A DNA stretch of 33,279 bases from Nonomuraea sp. SBT364 (GCF_001083785.1 NZ_LAVL01000091.1:1-33279), one strand, 5' to 3'. Positions 16,090 through 23,723 are shown, numbered from the stretch's first letter. The notes: generated by a model from the letters alone, not told the origin. Translations and numbers: made by a program.

Positions 16090-17265
16090 TCAGCGCACGG
16101 CCAGGCTCTCGTCGACCGCGTCCGGGGACAGGACGTGGTCGAGCACCATGACCGCGCACCCGCTGATGCCGGCGCTCGTGCCGAGACGGCTGGGCTCGAT
16201 GCGCAGCCGCCGGGTGGCCAGCGCGGTGGAGCGCCGGTAGACGACCTCGCGGATGCTCGACACGAGCGGCCCGAACGCCTCGGCCACGTCGCCGCCGAGC
16301 ACCACGACCGACGGGTTGAGGATGTTGACGGCCCCGGCGAGCACCTCGCCGATGCGCCGCCCGGCCTCGCGCACGATGGCCATCGTCTCGGCGTCACCGG
16401 CCCGCACCAGCGCCGTCACGTCGGCGATGGCCTTGACGTCCTTGCCGGCCGTGCGCAGCTCGCGCAGCAGCGCGGTGCCGCTGGCCACCGAGTCGACGCA
16501 GTCGATGTTGCCGCACCGGCACAGCACCCCGCCGCCGTCGCGGACCGGGATGTGCCCGATCTCGCCCGCCGCGCCGAGCGCGCCGCGCAGGATCCCGCCG
16601 CCCGCGATCACGCCTGCGCCGATGCGGGTGGAGATCTTGACGAACATCAGGTCGCCGAGCTCGGGGTAGGCGCCCCGGTGCTCGCCGATGGCCAGCACGT
16701 TCACGTCGTTGTCGACCAGCACCGGGACGGGGAAGCGGGCCCGTACCAGGGGCGGGATGACCACGCCGGTCCACGACGCCATCACGCGCGCGCTCTCGGT
16801 CCGCCCGTGGGCGAACTCGACGGTGGCCGGCACGCCCATCCCGACGCCCCGGACCGTCTCGCGCGGCCGGTCGCCGAGCAGCTCGTCCCAGGTGTCCATG
16901 ACCAGCGGCAGCACCACGTCGGGGCCCTGCTCGACGTCGATGGCGAAGTCCTGGCCCGCCAGCTCGCGGCCGGCCAGGTCGCAGACGGCCACCCGGGTGC
17001 GGCTCGCGCCGAGCGCGGCCACCAGCACGACGCCGCCCGCCGCGTTGAACTCCAGCCTGACGGGGGGCCGCCCGCCGGTGGACGGGGCGTCGGTGCGCTC
17101 GACGACCAGGCCGCGTCCGAGCAGCTCACCGACGCGCAGCTGCACCGCGGGCCGGGACAGGCCGGTCACCCGGCCGAGGTCGGCCCGCGTGACGGCCTCA
17201 CCGGTGCGGATGAGGCGCAGCACCTCGCCACTCGTGGCGAGGGGAGCGACGGTACGTCGAGGCAT
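16090..17265 (-). CDS. ROK family transcriptional regulator, probable control of the ED operon
   Basis: A 391-residue protein with an N-terminal winged helix-turn-helix (residues 10-60; TRADLGRVTGLSRPAVQLRVGEL) fused to a ROK sugar-kinase-like domain. That domain has VDNDVNVLAIGEHR, GAGVIAGGGILRGALGAAGEIGHIPV and the ROK zinc motif CRCGNIDC. Such regulators sense sugars or sugar phosphates. It is divergent from zwf-edd-glk-eda, with palindromes between them, so it probably regulates that operon and itself. I prefer the ATG at 17265; an in-frame GTG at 17283 would add six residues, and neither has a strong ribosome-binding site. Whether it represses or activates cannot be read from the sequence. 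Confidence 0.88.
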   Translation of the reverse strand: MPRRTVAPLATSGEVLRLIRTGEAVTRADLGRVTGLSRPAVQLRVGELLGRGLVVERTDAPSTGGRPPVRLEFNAAGGVVLVAALGASRTRVAVCDLAGRELAGQDFAIDVEQGPDVVLPLVMDTWDELLGDRPRETVRGVGMGVPATVEFAHGRTESARVMASWTGVVIPPLVRARFPVPVLVDNDVNVLAIGEHRGAYPELGDLMFVKISTRIGAGVIAGGGILRGALGAAGEIGHIPVRDGGGVLCRCGNIDCVDSVASGTALLRELRTAGKDVKAIADVTALVRAGDAETMAIVREAGRRIGEVLAGAVNILNPSVVVLGGDVAEAFGPLVSSIREVVYRRSTALATRRLRIEPSRLGTSAGISGCAVMVLDHVLSPDAVDESLAVR

Positions 17266-17294
17266 CGGCCAAGTGAACCACACGAGGTTGTGTC

Positions 17295-17317
17295 ATGAAA
17301 AGTCACGACTTTTTCAT
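17295..17317. promoter_or_regulatory. Inverted repeat, candidate ROK operator
   Basis: ATGAAAAGT (17295-17303) and ACTTTTTCAT (17308-17317) form an inverted repeat around CACG, with one extra T in the right arm. It is AT-rich within GC-rich DNA and lies 30-52 bases upstream of the ROK start at 17265, on the side facing zwf. Confidence 0.5.
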
Positions 17318-17335
17318 CTCGAATACCAAAACTCC

Positions 17336-17366
17336 GGTTGTGCACGACCCAAACTCTGGCTAGTGT
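17336..17366 (+). promoter_or_regulatory. Promoter of the zwf-edd-glk-eda operon with overlapping palindrome
   Basis: TTGTGC (17338-17343) and TAGTGT (17361-17366) are separated by exactly 17 bases, a good primary-sigma promoter giving a leader of roughly 35 bases. The -35 is embedded in GGTTGTGCACGACC (17336-17349), a 14-base palindrome with a single mismatched pair. A regulator bound there would block polymerase. Confidence 0.55.
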
Positions 17367-17407
17367 CCGTTCTGTCCACTGTTTGGTAGATCATCGGAGC
17401 TTTCCTC

Positions 17408-18919
17408 GTGTCCCCCCTTGCGTCCTCCCCGGCATCCGCCGCCGCTTCCACCGCCGCTTCCACCGCGGTCGCGCACACCGCCGACCTCGTCGTGTTCGGC
17501 GGCACCGGCGACCTGTCCATGCGCAAGCTGCTGCCCGCGCTGTACCACAGCGACAGGGACGGCCGGCTCTCCCCGGAGACCCGGATCATCGCCCTGTCCC
17601 GGGGCGGGCTGACCGACGCCGACTTCCGCGGCAAGGTGGACGCCGAGGTACGTGACCAGGTCCCGGCCGACGACGACGCCGGGTGGCAGCGTTTCCTGGG
17701 CCGGTTGCACCATCTGACGGTCGACGTGGGCGGCGAGGACCGGTCCGGCTGGGCCGCGCTGGGCGCCATGCTGACCGGGTCGGAGGACCGCGACCGGGTG
17801 TTCTACCTGGCCAGCCCGCCGATGACGTTCGGCCCGTTCTGCCGGGAGCTGGAGCGCGAGGGCCTGGTCACGCAGCGGTCGCGGGTGGTGCTGGAGAAGC
17901 CGCTGGGCCGCGACCTGCCGAGCGCGCAGCGGATCAACGACGAGGTCGGCGCCATCTTCGACGAGCGCCAGATCTTCCGCATCGACCACTACCTGGGCAA
18001 GGAGACCGTGCAGAACCTGCTCGTGCTCCGCTTCGCCAACGCCTTCCTGGAGCCGATCTGGAACTCGCTGTGGATCGACCACGTGCAGATCACGGCCGCC
18101 GAGACCGTCGGCACGCCGGGCCGGCGCGGCTACTACGACCAGGCCGGCGCGCTGCGCGACATGGTCCAGAACCATCTGCTGCAGCTGCTGACGCTGACCG
18201 CGATGGAGCCGCCCGCGCGCAACGACCGTGAGGCGATCCGCGACGAGAAGGTCAAGGTGCTGCAGTCGCTGCGCCCGATCGCGGGCACCGAGGTGGACCG
18301 TTTCACCGTGCGCGGCCAGTACACCGAGGCCGCCGGCATGCCCGGCTACCTGGACGAGCCCGGCTCCACCCCGCCCACGGAGGCGTCGAGCCGGGTGGAG
18401 ACCTTCACCGCGATCCGCGCCGAGGTGAAGAACTGGCGCTGGGCCGGGGTGCCGTTCTACCTGCGCACCGGCAAGCGGATGCCGCAGCGGCGCTCGGAGA
18501 TCGTGGTGCAGTTCAAGGACGTGCCGCACTCCATCTTCCCCGGCGGCACGCCGAACCGGCTGGTGCTGCGGCTGCAGCCGGAGGAGGGCATCGAGCTGCA
18601 CATCATGGCCAAGGAGCCCGGCGCGGGCGAGGTCATGCTGAAGCCGGTGCCGCTCAGCCTGAGCTTCGGCAAGACGTTCACCACCCGTGTGCCCGAGGCG
18701 TACGAGCGGCTGCTCACCGACGTGCTCGCCGGCAACCCGACGCTGTTCATGCGGCGGGACGAGGTGGAGGCCGCCTGGCGCTTCATCGACCCGATCCTTC
18801 AGGCGTGGGAGGCGTCCGCCGCCCTGCCTGAGCCCTACCCCGCCGGAACCGCCGGCCCCGCGGGCGCCCACGAACTGCTCGGCCGCAGCGGTCGCGCCTG
18901 GCACGAGGAGGAAGCGTGA
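17408..18919 (+). CDS. zwf: Glucose-6-phosphate 1-dehydrogenase
   Basis: This enzyme oxidises glucose-6-phosphate to 6-phosphogluconolactone with NAD(P)+ and feeds both the ED and pentose-phosphate routes. The 503-residue protein has the nucleotide-binding FGGTGDLS (residues 30-37), the substrate-binding active-site RIDHYLGKE (R191-E199, with H194) and the second catalytic histidine in QNHLLQLL (H256). The C-terminal dehydrogenase domain includes FYLRTGKRMPQR. The first 20 or so residues are an Ala/Ser-rich leader not needed for the fold. The GTG at 17408 has GGAG 8 bases upstream. It overlaps edd by 4 bases. Because ED genes follow directly, this copy is probably dedicated to ED flux. Confidence 0.96.
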   Translation: MSPLASSPASAAASTAASTAVAHTADLVVFGGTGDLSMRKLLPALYHSDRDGRLSPETRIIALSRGGLTDADFRGKVDAEVRDQVPADDDAGWQRFLGRLHHLTVDVGGEDRSGWAALGAMLTGSEDRDRVFYLASPPMTFGPFCRELEREGLVTQRSRVVLEKPLGRDLPSAQRINDEVGAIFDERQIFRIDHYLGKETVQNLLVLRFANAFLEPIWNSLWIDHVQITAAETVGTPGRRGYYDQAGALRDMVQNHLLQLLTLTAMEPPARNDREAIRDEKVKVLQSLRPIAGTEVDRFTVRGQYTEAAGMPGYLDEPGSTPPTEASSRVETFTAIRAEVKNWRWAGVPFYLRTGKRMPQRRSEIVVQFKDVPHSIFPGGTPNRLVLRLQPEEGIELHIMAKEPGAGEVMLKPVPLSLSFGKTFTTRVPEAYERLLTDVLAGNPTLFMRRDEVEAAWRFIDPILQAWEASAALPEPYPAGTAGPAGAHELLGRSGRAWHEEEA

Positions 18920-20850
18920 ACACCGTCATCCAGGAGATCACCGACCGGATAGCCCGGCGCAGCGCCGCCAGCCGCGCGGCGTACCTGGAGCGGATCCGCC
19001 GCGACGGCGAGGCCGCCCGCGCCAAGGGCCCGGCCCGTGCCCATCTCGGGTGCGCGAACCTGGCGCACGGCTTCGCCGCCGCGCCCGCCGAGGACAAGCC
19101 CGCCCTGATGGGGTCGGCCAAGCCCGGCGTGGCGATCGTGACGAGCTACAACGACATGCTCTCGGCGCACCAGCCGTACGAGACCTACCCGCAGGAGCTG
19201 AAGGCCGCGGTGCGCCGGGCCGGCGGCGTGGCGCAGGTGGCGGGCGGCGTGCCCGCCATGTGCGACGGCATCACGCAGGGCCGCGCCGGCATGGAGCTGT
19301 CGCTCTACAGCCGTGACGTGATCGCCATGTCGACGGCCATCGCGCTGTCGCACGACATGTTCGACGCGACGCTGCTGCTGGGCGTCTGCGACAAGATCGT
19401 GCCGGGCCTGTTCATCGGCGCCCTGCACTTCGGCCACCTGCCCGCGATCTTCGTGCCGGCCGGGCCGATGACCTCGGGCCTGCCGAACAAGGCCAAGGCG
19501 CGCACCCGCCAGCTGTTCGCCGAGGGCAAGGTGGGCCGGGCGGAGCTGCTGGAGTCGGAGTCGCAGTCGTACCACTCCCCCGGCACCTGCACCTTCTACG
19601 GCACCGCGAACTCCAACCAGGCGCTGATGGAGGTCATGGGCCTGCACCTGCCGGGCTCGACCTTCGTCAACCCGCACACCGAGCTGCGCCACGCGCTGAC
19701 GGAGGCGGCGGGCCGCCGGGCGGTGGAGATCACCGCGCACGGCTCGGAGTACACGCCGATCGGCGAGCTGGTCGACGAGAAGTCCGTGGTGAACGCCTGC
19801 GTGGCGCTGCTGGCCACCGGCGGCTCGACCAACCACACCATGCACCTGGTGGCCATGGCGGCGGCCGCGGGCATCGTGCTGACCTGGGACGACCTGGCCG
19901 CCCTGTCGAAGGTGGTGCCGTCGCTGACCAAGGTCTACCCCAACGGCCAGGCGGACGTGAACCACTTCCGCGACGCGGGCGGCATGCAGGTGCTCATCGG
20001 CGACCTGCTGGACGAGGGCCTGCTGCACGCCGACGTGCTGACCGTGGCCGGGCGCGGCCTGGACCGCTACCGCTCGGCGCCCGCGCTGGAGGACGGCGAG
20101 CTCGTCTGGTCGGAGCTGACCGAGAGCGCCGACCTGGACGTGCTGCGGCCGGTGTCGGCCCCGTTCTCCGACGACGGCGGCATCCACATGCTCTCCGGCA
20201 ACCTCGGCAAGGCCGTCAGCAAGGTGTCGGCGGTCAAGGCCGAGCACCTGGTGATCGAGGCGCCCGCCAAGGTCTTCGACGACCAGCTCGACCTGCTGCG
20301 CGCCTTCGAGGCGGGCGAGCTGGACGGGCAGGACTTCGTCGCCGTCATCCGCTACCAGGGGCCGAGCGCCAACGGCATGCCGGAGCTGCACAAGCTGACG
20401 CCGCCGCTGGCCGTACTGCTGGACCGGGGGCAGCGGGTGGCGATCGTGACCGACGGCCGCATGTCGGGCGCGTCCGGCAAGGTGCCGGCGGCCATCCACC
20501 TGTCGCCCGAGGCGGCGGACGGCGGGCCGATCGCGCTGGTGCGCGACGGCGACGTCATCCGCCTCGACTCCGCGGCCGGCACCCTGGAACTGCTGGTCCC
20601 GGCCGAGGAGCTGGCGCGGCGTACGCCCGGTGGCCGTCCGCTGAGCGACGCGCAGTGGGTCGGCACCGGCCGTGAGCTGTTCGCCGCCTTCCGCCGCATG
20701 GCGGGCCACGCCGAGCAGGGCGCGGGCATCTTCGGCGTCAGCGGCGCCGAGTCCCCGCACCACGGCCCCGGCCTCGGCTTCCCGGCCGAGTCCGGCAACT
20801 CGCACCTGGAGACCGGCCCGGCCGCCTGGTCCGCCGGAGCCTCCCGATGA
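18916..20850 (+). CDS. edd: Phosphogluconate dehydratase (Entner-Doudoroff)
   Basis: Edd dehydrates 6-phosphogluconate to 2-keto-3-deoxy-6-phosphogluconate (KDPG) using an iron-sulfur cluster. The 644-residue length is typical. Cysteines expected to bind the cluster are Cys116 (MCDGITQG), Cys158 (GVCDKIVPG) and Cys225 (TCTFYGTANSN). Other family blocks are TSYNDMLSAHQPYE, ATGGSTNHTMHL and VTDGRMSGASGKVPAAIH. This last region and the length favour phosphogluconate dehydratase over the related dihydroxy-acid dehydratase IlvD. The GTG start overlaps the zwf stop (GTGA), indicating translational coupling. Confidence 0.95.
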   Translation: MNTVIQEITDRIARRSAASRAAYLERIRRDGEAARAKGPARAHLGCANLAHGFAAAPAEDKPALMGSAKPGVAIVTSYNDMLSAHQPYETYPQELKAAVRRAGGVAQVAGGVPAMCDGITQGRAGMELSLYSRDVIAMSTAIALSHDMFDATLLLGVCDKIVPGLFIGALHFGHLPAIFVPAGPMTSGLPNKAKARTRQLFAEGKVGRAELLESESQSYHSPGTCTFYGTANSNQALMEVMGLHLPGSTFVNPHTELRHALTEAAGRRAVEITAHGSEYTPIGELVDEKSVVNACVALLATGGSTNHTMHLVAMAAAAGIVLTWDDLAALSKVVPSLTKVYPNGQADVNHFRDAGGMQVLIGDLLDEGLLHADVLTVAGRGLDRYRSAPALEDGELVWSELTESADLDVLRPVSAPFSDDGGIHMLSGNLGKAVSKVSAVKAEHLVIEAPAKVFDDQLDLLRAFEAGELDGQDFVAVIRYQGPSANGMPELHKLTPPLAVLLDRGQRVAIVTDGRMSGASGKVPAAIHLSPEAADGGPIALVRDGDVIRLDSAAGTLELLVPAEELARRTPGGRPLSDAQWVGTGRELFAAFRRMAGHAEQGAGIFGVSGAESPHHGPGLGFPAESGNSHLETGPAAWSAGASR

Positions 20851-20902
20851 CCACCCGCCGCCCCTCGCGCGGGGCCCGCGCCCGGGTCCCCGGAGGGGTG
20901 CG

Positions 20903-21850
20903 GTGAAGGCGTTCGACCTGCCGTGGCTGGTGGCCGACATCGGGGGGACCAACGCCCGGTTCGGGCTCGTCACCAAGCCGGGGCGGCCGCCGGAGCGGGT
21001 GGCCGTGCTGGCCGGGGCCGACTACCCCACGCTCCCCGAGGCCGTGGCGGCCTACCTCGCCGGGCACGCCGGCGGCGCGCGGCCCGGCGCCGCGTGCCTG
21101 GCCGTCGCCGGTCCCATCGACGGCGACCGCTACCGGCTGACGAACTCGCCGTGGGCGGGCTCCGTACGCGACCTGGGCGTGCCGTTCGCGGCGCTGCTCA
21201 ACGACTTCGAGGCGCTGGCCGTGTCGCTGCCGCACCTGGACGGCGGCGACCTGGTGTCGCTCGGCGGACCGGCGCCCGCGCACGGGGTCAAGGTCGTGCT
21301 CGGCCCGGGGACGGGCCTGGGCGTCGGCGCGCTGGTGCCGTCGGGCGACGGCTGGATCCCGGTCCCCGGCGAGGGCGGCCACGTGACGGTGCCGGTGTCC
21401 GGCGAGCGCGAACTGGAGATCGTCCGGGCGCTGCGCGCCGAGGGGCTGGAGCAGGTGGTGGCCGAGCACGTGCTGTCCGGCCCCGGGCTGGTCCGGCTGC
21501 ACCGGGCGCTGGCGCGGGTGAACGGCGTGCCCGCCGCCGAGACGACCTCGTCCGGGATCGTGGGGCGGCTCGACGACCCGCTGTGCGCGGAGACGGTCGA
21601 GGTGTTCTGCGGGATGCTGGGCAGCTTCGCCGGCAACACGGCGCTGACGCTCGGCGCCCGGGGCGGGGTCTACCTGGGCGGCGGAGTGCTGCCCCGTATC
21701 GTGGAACGGGTGTGCGCCAGCAGCTTCCGCACCCGGTTCGCCACGAATCCTGACATGTCCACATATCTGGAGGCCATCGCGACCACGCTCATCGTCGCGC
21801 CGCAACCGGCGCTGACGGGCGCGGCCGCCTGGCTCAGCCAGCACTCGTGA
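20903..21850 (+). CDS. glk: Glucokinase (Escherichia coli Glk type)
   Basis: Glk phosphorylates glucose with ATP to supply zwf. The 315-residue protein has the ATP phosphate-binding WLVADIGGTNARFGLV (residues 8-23), the glucose-binding and catalytic LLNDFEALA, GPGTGLGVGALV and GEGGHVTVP, then a C-terminal GARGGVYLGGGVLPRI. It lacks the ROK CxCGxxGC zinc motif, so it is the proteobacterial-style Glk rather than the ROK glucokinase usual in actinomycetes. The GTG at 20903 follows GGAGG with 6-base spacing; frames extending farther upstream overlap the end of edd and lack support. It lies 52 bases after edd in the same operon. Confidence 0.93.
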   Translation: MKAFDLPWLVADIGGTNARFGLVTKPGRPPERVAVLAGADYPTLPEAVAAYLAGHAGGARPGAACLAVAGPIDGDRYRLTNSPWAGSVRDLGVPFAALLNDFEALAVSLPHLDGGDLVSLGGPAPAHGVKVVLGPGTGLGVGALVPSGDGWIPVPGEGGHVTVPVSGERELEIVRALRAEGLEQVVAEHVLSGPGLVRLHRALARVNGVPAAETTSSGIVGRLDDPLCAETVEVFCGMLGSFAGNTALTLGARGGVYLGGGVLPRIVERVCASSFRTRFATNPDMSTYLEAIATTLIVAPQPALTGAAAWLSQHS

Positions 21851-21853
21851 ACT

Positions 21854-21894
21854 GGCCTTCGTCGAAGGGCCGTGACCCCGAGGCCGCGCCTCGG
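21854..21894 (+). other. Two hairpins in the glk-eda gap
   Basis: The first pairs GGCCTTCG (21854-21861) with CGAAGGGCC (21863-21871), with one bulge. The second is a perfect 7-base-pair stem, CCGAGGC (21878-21884) with GCCTCGG (21888-21894). The second ends just before the GAGGGGAA ribosome-binding site of eda. They could tune eda expression or stabilise mRNA ends. Confidence 0.5.
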
Positions 21895-21911
21895 TGAGGG
21901 GAACCATTTCC

Positions 21912-22532
21912 ATGAGCCTGCTCGATCTCGCCCCCGTGATCCCCGTCGTGGTGATCGACGACGTCGACACCGCCGTGCCGCTGGCGCGGGCGCTCGTCTC
22001 CGGCGGCCTGCCGGTCATCGAGGTGACGCTGCGTACGGCTCCCGCGCTGGAAGCCATCGCCCGGATCGCGGCCGAGGTGCCGGAGGCCCGCATCGGCGCC
22101 GGCACGATCCGCACGTCCGACGACATCGCGGCGTCGCTGGAGGCCGGGGCGAAGTTCCTGGTGTCGCCCGGCACGACACTCACCCTGGTCGAGGCCATGG
22201 ACGCCAGCGGCCTGCCGTACCTGCCGGGCGCGGCCACCGCCTCCGAGGCGATGGCGCTGGCCGAGCGCGGCGTCAAGGAGCTGAAGTTCTTCCCGGCCGA
22301 GGCCGCGGGCGGCGTGCCGTATCTGAAGTCGCTGCAGGGGCCGCTGCCCGACGTCCGGTTCTGCCCGACGGGCGGCATCCGCCCGGCGACCGCCGCCGAC
22401 TACCTGGCGCTGCCGAACGTGGGCTGCGTCGGCGGCACCTGGCTCACCCCGGCCGACGCCATCGCCTCGGGCGACTGGAGCCGCGTCGAGAAGCTCGCCG
22501 CCGAGGCCGCGGCCCTGAAGTCGCGGCCCTGA
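21912..22532 (+). CDS. eda: KDPG aldolase (2-keto-3-deoxy-6-phosphogluconate aldolase)
   Basis: Eda splits KDPG into pyruvate and glyceraldehyde-3-phosphate, the last ED step. The 206-residue class I aldolase carries the catalytic Glu37 in VIEVTLRT, GAGTIRT, the Schiff-base lysine Lys125 in ELKFFPAE and a phosphate-binding CPTGGI. The ATG at 21912 is preferred over an in-frame upstream ATG-like extension at 21894 because of GAGGGGAA at suitable distance and because family members begin close to the LAPVIPVVVIDD strand. It is the last gene of the ED operon, followed by a hairpin. Confidence 0.95.
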   Translation: MSLLDLAPVIPVVVIDDVDTAVPLARALVSGGLPVIEVTLRTAPALEAIARIAAEVPEARIGAGTIRTSDDIAASLEAGAKFLVSPGTTLTLVEAMDASGLPYLPGAATASEAMALAERGVKELKFFPAEAAGGVPYLKSLQGPLPDVRFCPTGGIRPATAADYLALPNVGCVGGTWLTPADAIASGDWSRVEKLAAEAAALKSRP

Positions 22533-22536
22533 GCGC

Positions 22537-22554
22537 GCGGGCTTCGCAGCCCGC
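22537..22554 (+). terminator. Hairpin after eda, likely ED operon terminator
   Basis: A perfect 7-base-pair stem (GCGGGCT / AGCCCGC) closed by a TCGC loop, starting 4 bases after the eda stop codon. No T-run follows. Confidence 0.6.
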
Positions 22555-22689
22555 TCGCGGTCCTGGGACTACCGGGCCGCCGGCGCCGTCTTCGCCGACG
22601 GCGACGCCACCGCGCCCGTCGCGATGGCCCTGCCCGACCGTCCCCGCACGGGCAGGAGGGCAGGCAGCGGACCGCCGTCGGGCCCCCAC

Positions 22690-22710
22690 CCCCGGCCCCC
22701 CAGGCCGGGG
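22690..22710. other. GC hairpin in the gene-poor stretch
   Basis: CCCCGGCC (22690-22697) pairs with GGCCGGGG (22703-22710) around a CCCCA loop. It is an 8-base-pair all-GC stem of unknown role, possibly a second terminator. Confidence 0.4.
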
Positions 22711-22842
22711 CCGGGCACCGGCGTGGAGGCGGAACTGGCGGGCGGCACCGCCGCCGCCCCGGCCGTCGCGCTCAGGTCGGCGGCCCCGGCGCGGAAGCTC
22801 GACGCCGGCCCTCAGGCCAGGACGGCGAGCCGCCGATCCGTA

Positions 22843-22880
22843 CGCCGAGGAGGCTCACCGCCCGATGCGCCTCCTCGGCG
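22843..22880 (-). terminator. 12-base-pair hairpin, likely terminator of the repeat-peptide gene
   Basis: CGCCGAGGAGGC (22843-22854) is perfectly complementary to 22869-22880, with a 14-base loop. It lies 50 bases beyond the stop codon of the small minus-strand gene and is the longest perfect inverted repeat in this stretch. Confidence 0.55.
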
Positions 22881-22930
22881 ACGCCCATGGGTCCGGCCGC
22901 ACCGCCCGCGGCACGGCCGGTGCGCGATCG

Positions 22931-23119
22931 CTAGGAGATCTCGCCCGAACCGGAGAGCTCGCCCGAACCGCTGATCTCGCCCGAGCTGGAAAGCTCGCCC
23001 GAACCGCTGATCTCGCCGGAGACGGCGGAGGCGGCCGAGGCGTTCGCGGCGGCGAGGCCGAACGCGAACAGGCCGGCCACGGCGGCGAGAGCGACCTTCT
23101 TGAGTTTGACGTGCTTCAC
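22931..23119 (-). CDS. Small secreted peptide with SGE(I/L)S hexapeptide repeats
   Basis: A 62-codon gene starting at GTG 23119, with GGGAGAA about 7 bases upstream. The product has a classic signal peptide: basic KHVKLKK, the hydrophobic core VALAAVAGLFAFGLAAANA and a likely cleavage near ASA (residue 28-32). The mature part is about 30 residues and consists almost wholly of five SGE(I/L)S units (residues 34-62), in which the hydrophobic residue alternates strictly Ile, Leu, Ile, Leu, Ile. It contains no Cys, aromatic or basic residue after cleavage and is strongly acidic. I do not recognise the family. A structural or surface role, such as a beta-rich filament or coat peptide, is speculation. 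Its own upstream palindromes and a downstream hairpin suggest an independent unit. Confidence 0.72.
   Translation of the reverse strand: MKHVKLKKVALAAVAGLFAFGLAAANASAASAVSGEISGSGELSSSGEISGSGELSGSGEIS
22934..23023 (-). repeat. Tandem 18-base repeat array coding the SGE(I/L)S units
   Basis: Five degenerate 18-base units within the small secreted peptide gene. Alternation of Ile and Leu codons gives a higher-order 36-base period. The plus strand shows recurring CTCGCCCGAACCG blocks. Confidence 0.75.
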
Positions 23120-23146
23120 GAGTTCTCCCGTTCGGTTGAATGTCGC

Positions 23147-23186
23147 ACCTGGCCACCAGGTTAGAGACGACACCAGGGAATCCCTG
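23147..23186. promoter_or_regulatory. Two palindromes upstream of the repeat-peptide gene
   Basis: ACCTGG-CCA-CCAGGT (23147-23161) and CAGGGA-A-TCCCTG (23174-23186) are perfect inverted repeats 28-67 bases upstream of the GTG at 23119. They are candidate operator sites. The surrounding 23161-23220 is AT-richer than average, as expected for a promoter. Confidence 0.4.
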
Positions 23187-23244
23187 TCAGGCAAATACCG
23201 GACAAATAGCCCTATTGCCGCGAACCTGGTGCAGGCGGCCCGGG

Positions 23245-23628
23245 TCAGCGCATGACGCAGAACTCGTTGCCCTCCGGGTCGGCCATCGTCACCCAGTCGT
23301 CGTACTCGGCCACCACCCGTGCGCCCAGTCCGACGAGCCTGGCCACCTCGGCCTCCGGGTCGTCGGCCGTGAGGTCCAGGTGCATGCGGTTCTTGACCAC
23401 CTTCGGTTCGGGCACGAGCGTGAAGAAGAAGCGCGGCTTGATCCCCGGCGCGGCCTCCACCAGGACATTCGGGTCGTCCTCCGGGTCGTCGATGCCGTTG
23501 CTGCGCAGCCGTTCCAGCTCTGCCTCGTCGTACGGGGCCACCCGGTAGCCGTCGATGGCCGCCGCCCAGAACCGCGCCAGAGACGCCGGATGGCGGCAAT
23601 CGAGAACGATGTCGTGAATGCGGGCCAT
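23245..23628 (-). CDS. VOC superfamily (glyoxalase-like) protein
   Basis: A 127-residue protein of the vicinal-oxygen-chelate fold, glyoxalase-like subtype. It opens with IHDIVLDCRHPASLARFWAAAIDGY, has the central KNRMHLDLTADDPEAEVARL block and closes with VTMADPEGNEFCVMR, which hold the metal-site positions of the fold (His/Glu). The ATG at 23628 has GGGAG upstream. Members range from isomerases and dioxygenases to drug-binding proteins, so the reaction is unknown. It is divergent from the methyltransferase gene. Confidence 0.85.
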   Translation of the reverse strand: MARIHDIVLDCRHPASLARFWAAAIDGYRVAPYDEAELERLRSNGIDDPEDDPNVLVEAAPGIKPRFFFTLVPEPKVVKNRMHLDLTADDPEAEVARLVGLGARVVAEYDDWVTMADPEGNEFCVMR

Positions 23629-23723
23629 GGGGCGATACTCCCACCCGGGCCACCGATCGCGGCAGGGCCCCGCGCCGACGCGCCGCGCGAGCCTTGTCGG
23701 TGCCGGCTGAGAGGATCGCCGGC

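Larger units (their letters stand above)
22533..22930. other. Gene-poor stretch with hairpins, no credible gene
   Basis: Nearly 400 bases without a gene I can support. Open frames here have no ribosome-binding site or recognisable motif and are rich in Arg and Pro, as expected of random high-GC DNA. One plus-strand frame from about 22570 (DYRAAGAVFADGDATAPVAM) has a somewhat protein-like opening and might be a relic, but I cannot name it. Three hairpins listed separately are the clearest structure. Confidence 0.5.

Noticed and set aside
18835..20976. A 713-codon open frame on the minus strand
   Set aside because: Runs opposite edd, whose protein motifs are unmistakable; the antisense product is Arg/His/Ala-rich and featureless.
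22624..23164. Plus-strand frames across the repeat-peptide region with LARTGEL/LARTADL repeats
   Set aside because: These repeats are the antisense reading of the SGE(I/L)S codons; the minus strand has the signal peptide and ribosome-binding site.
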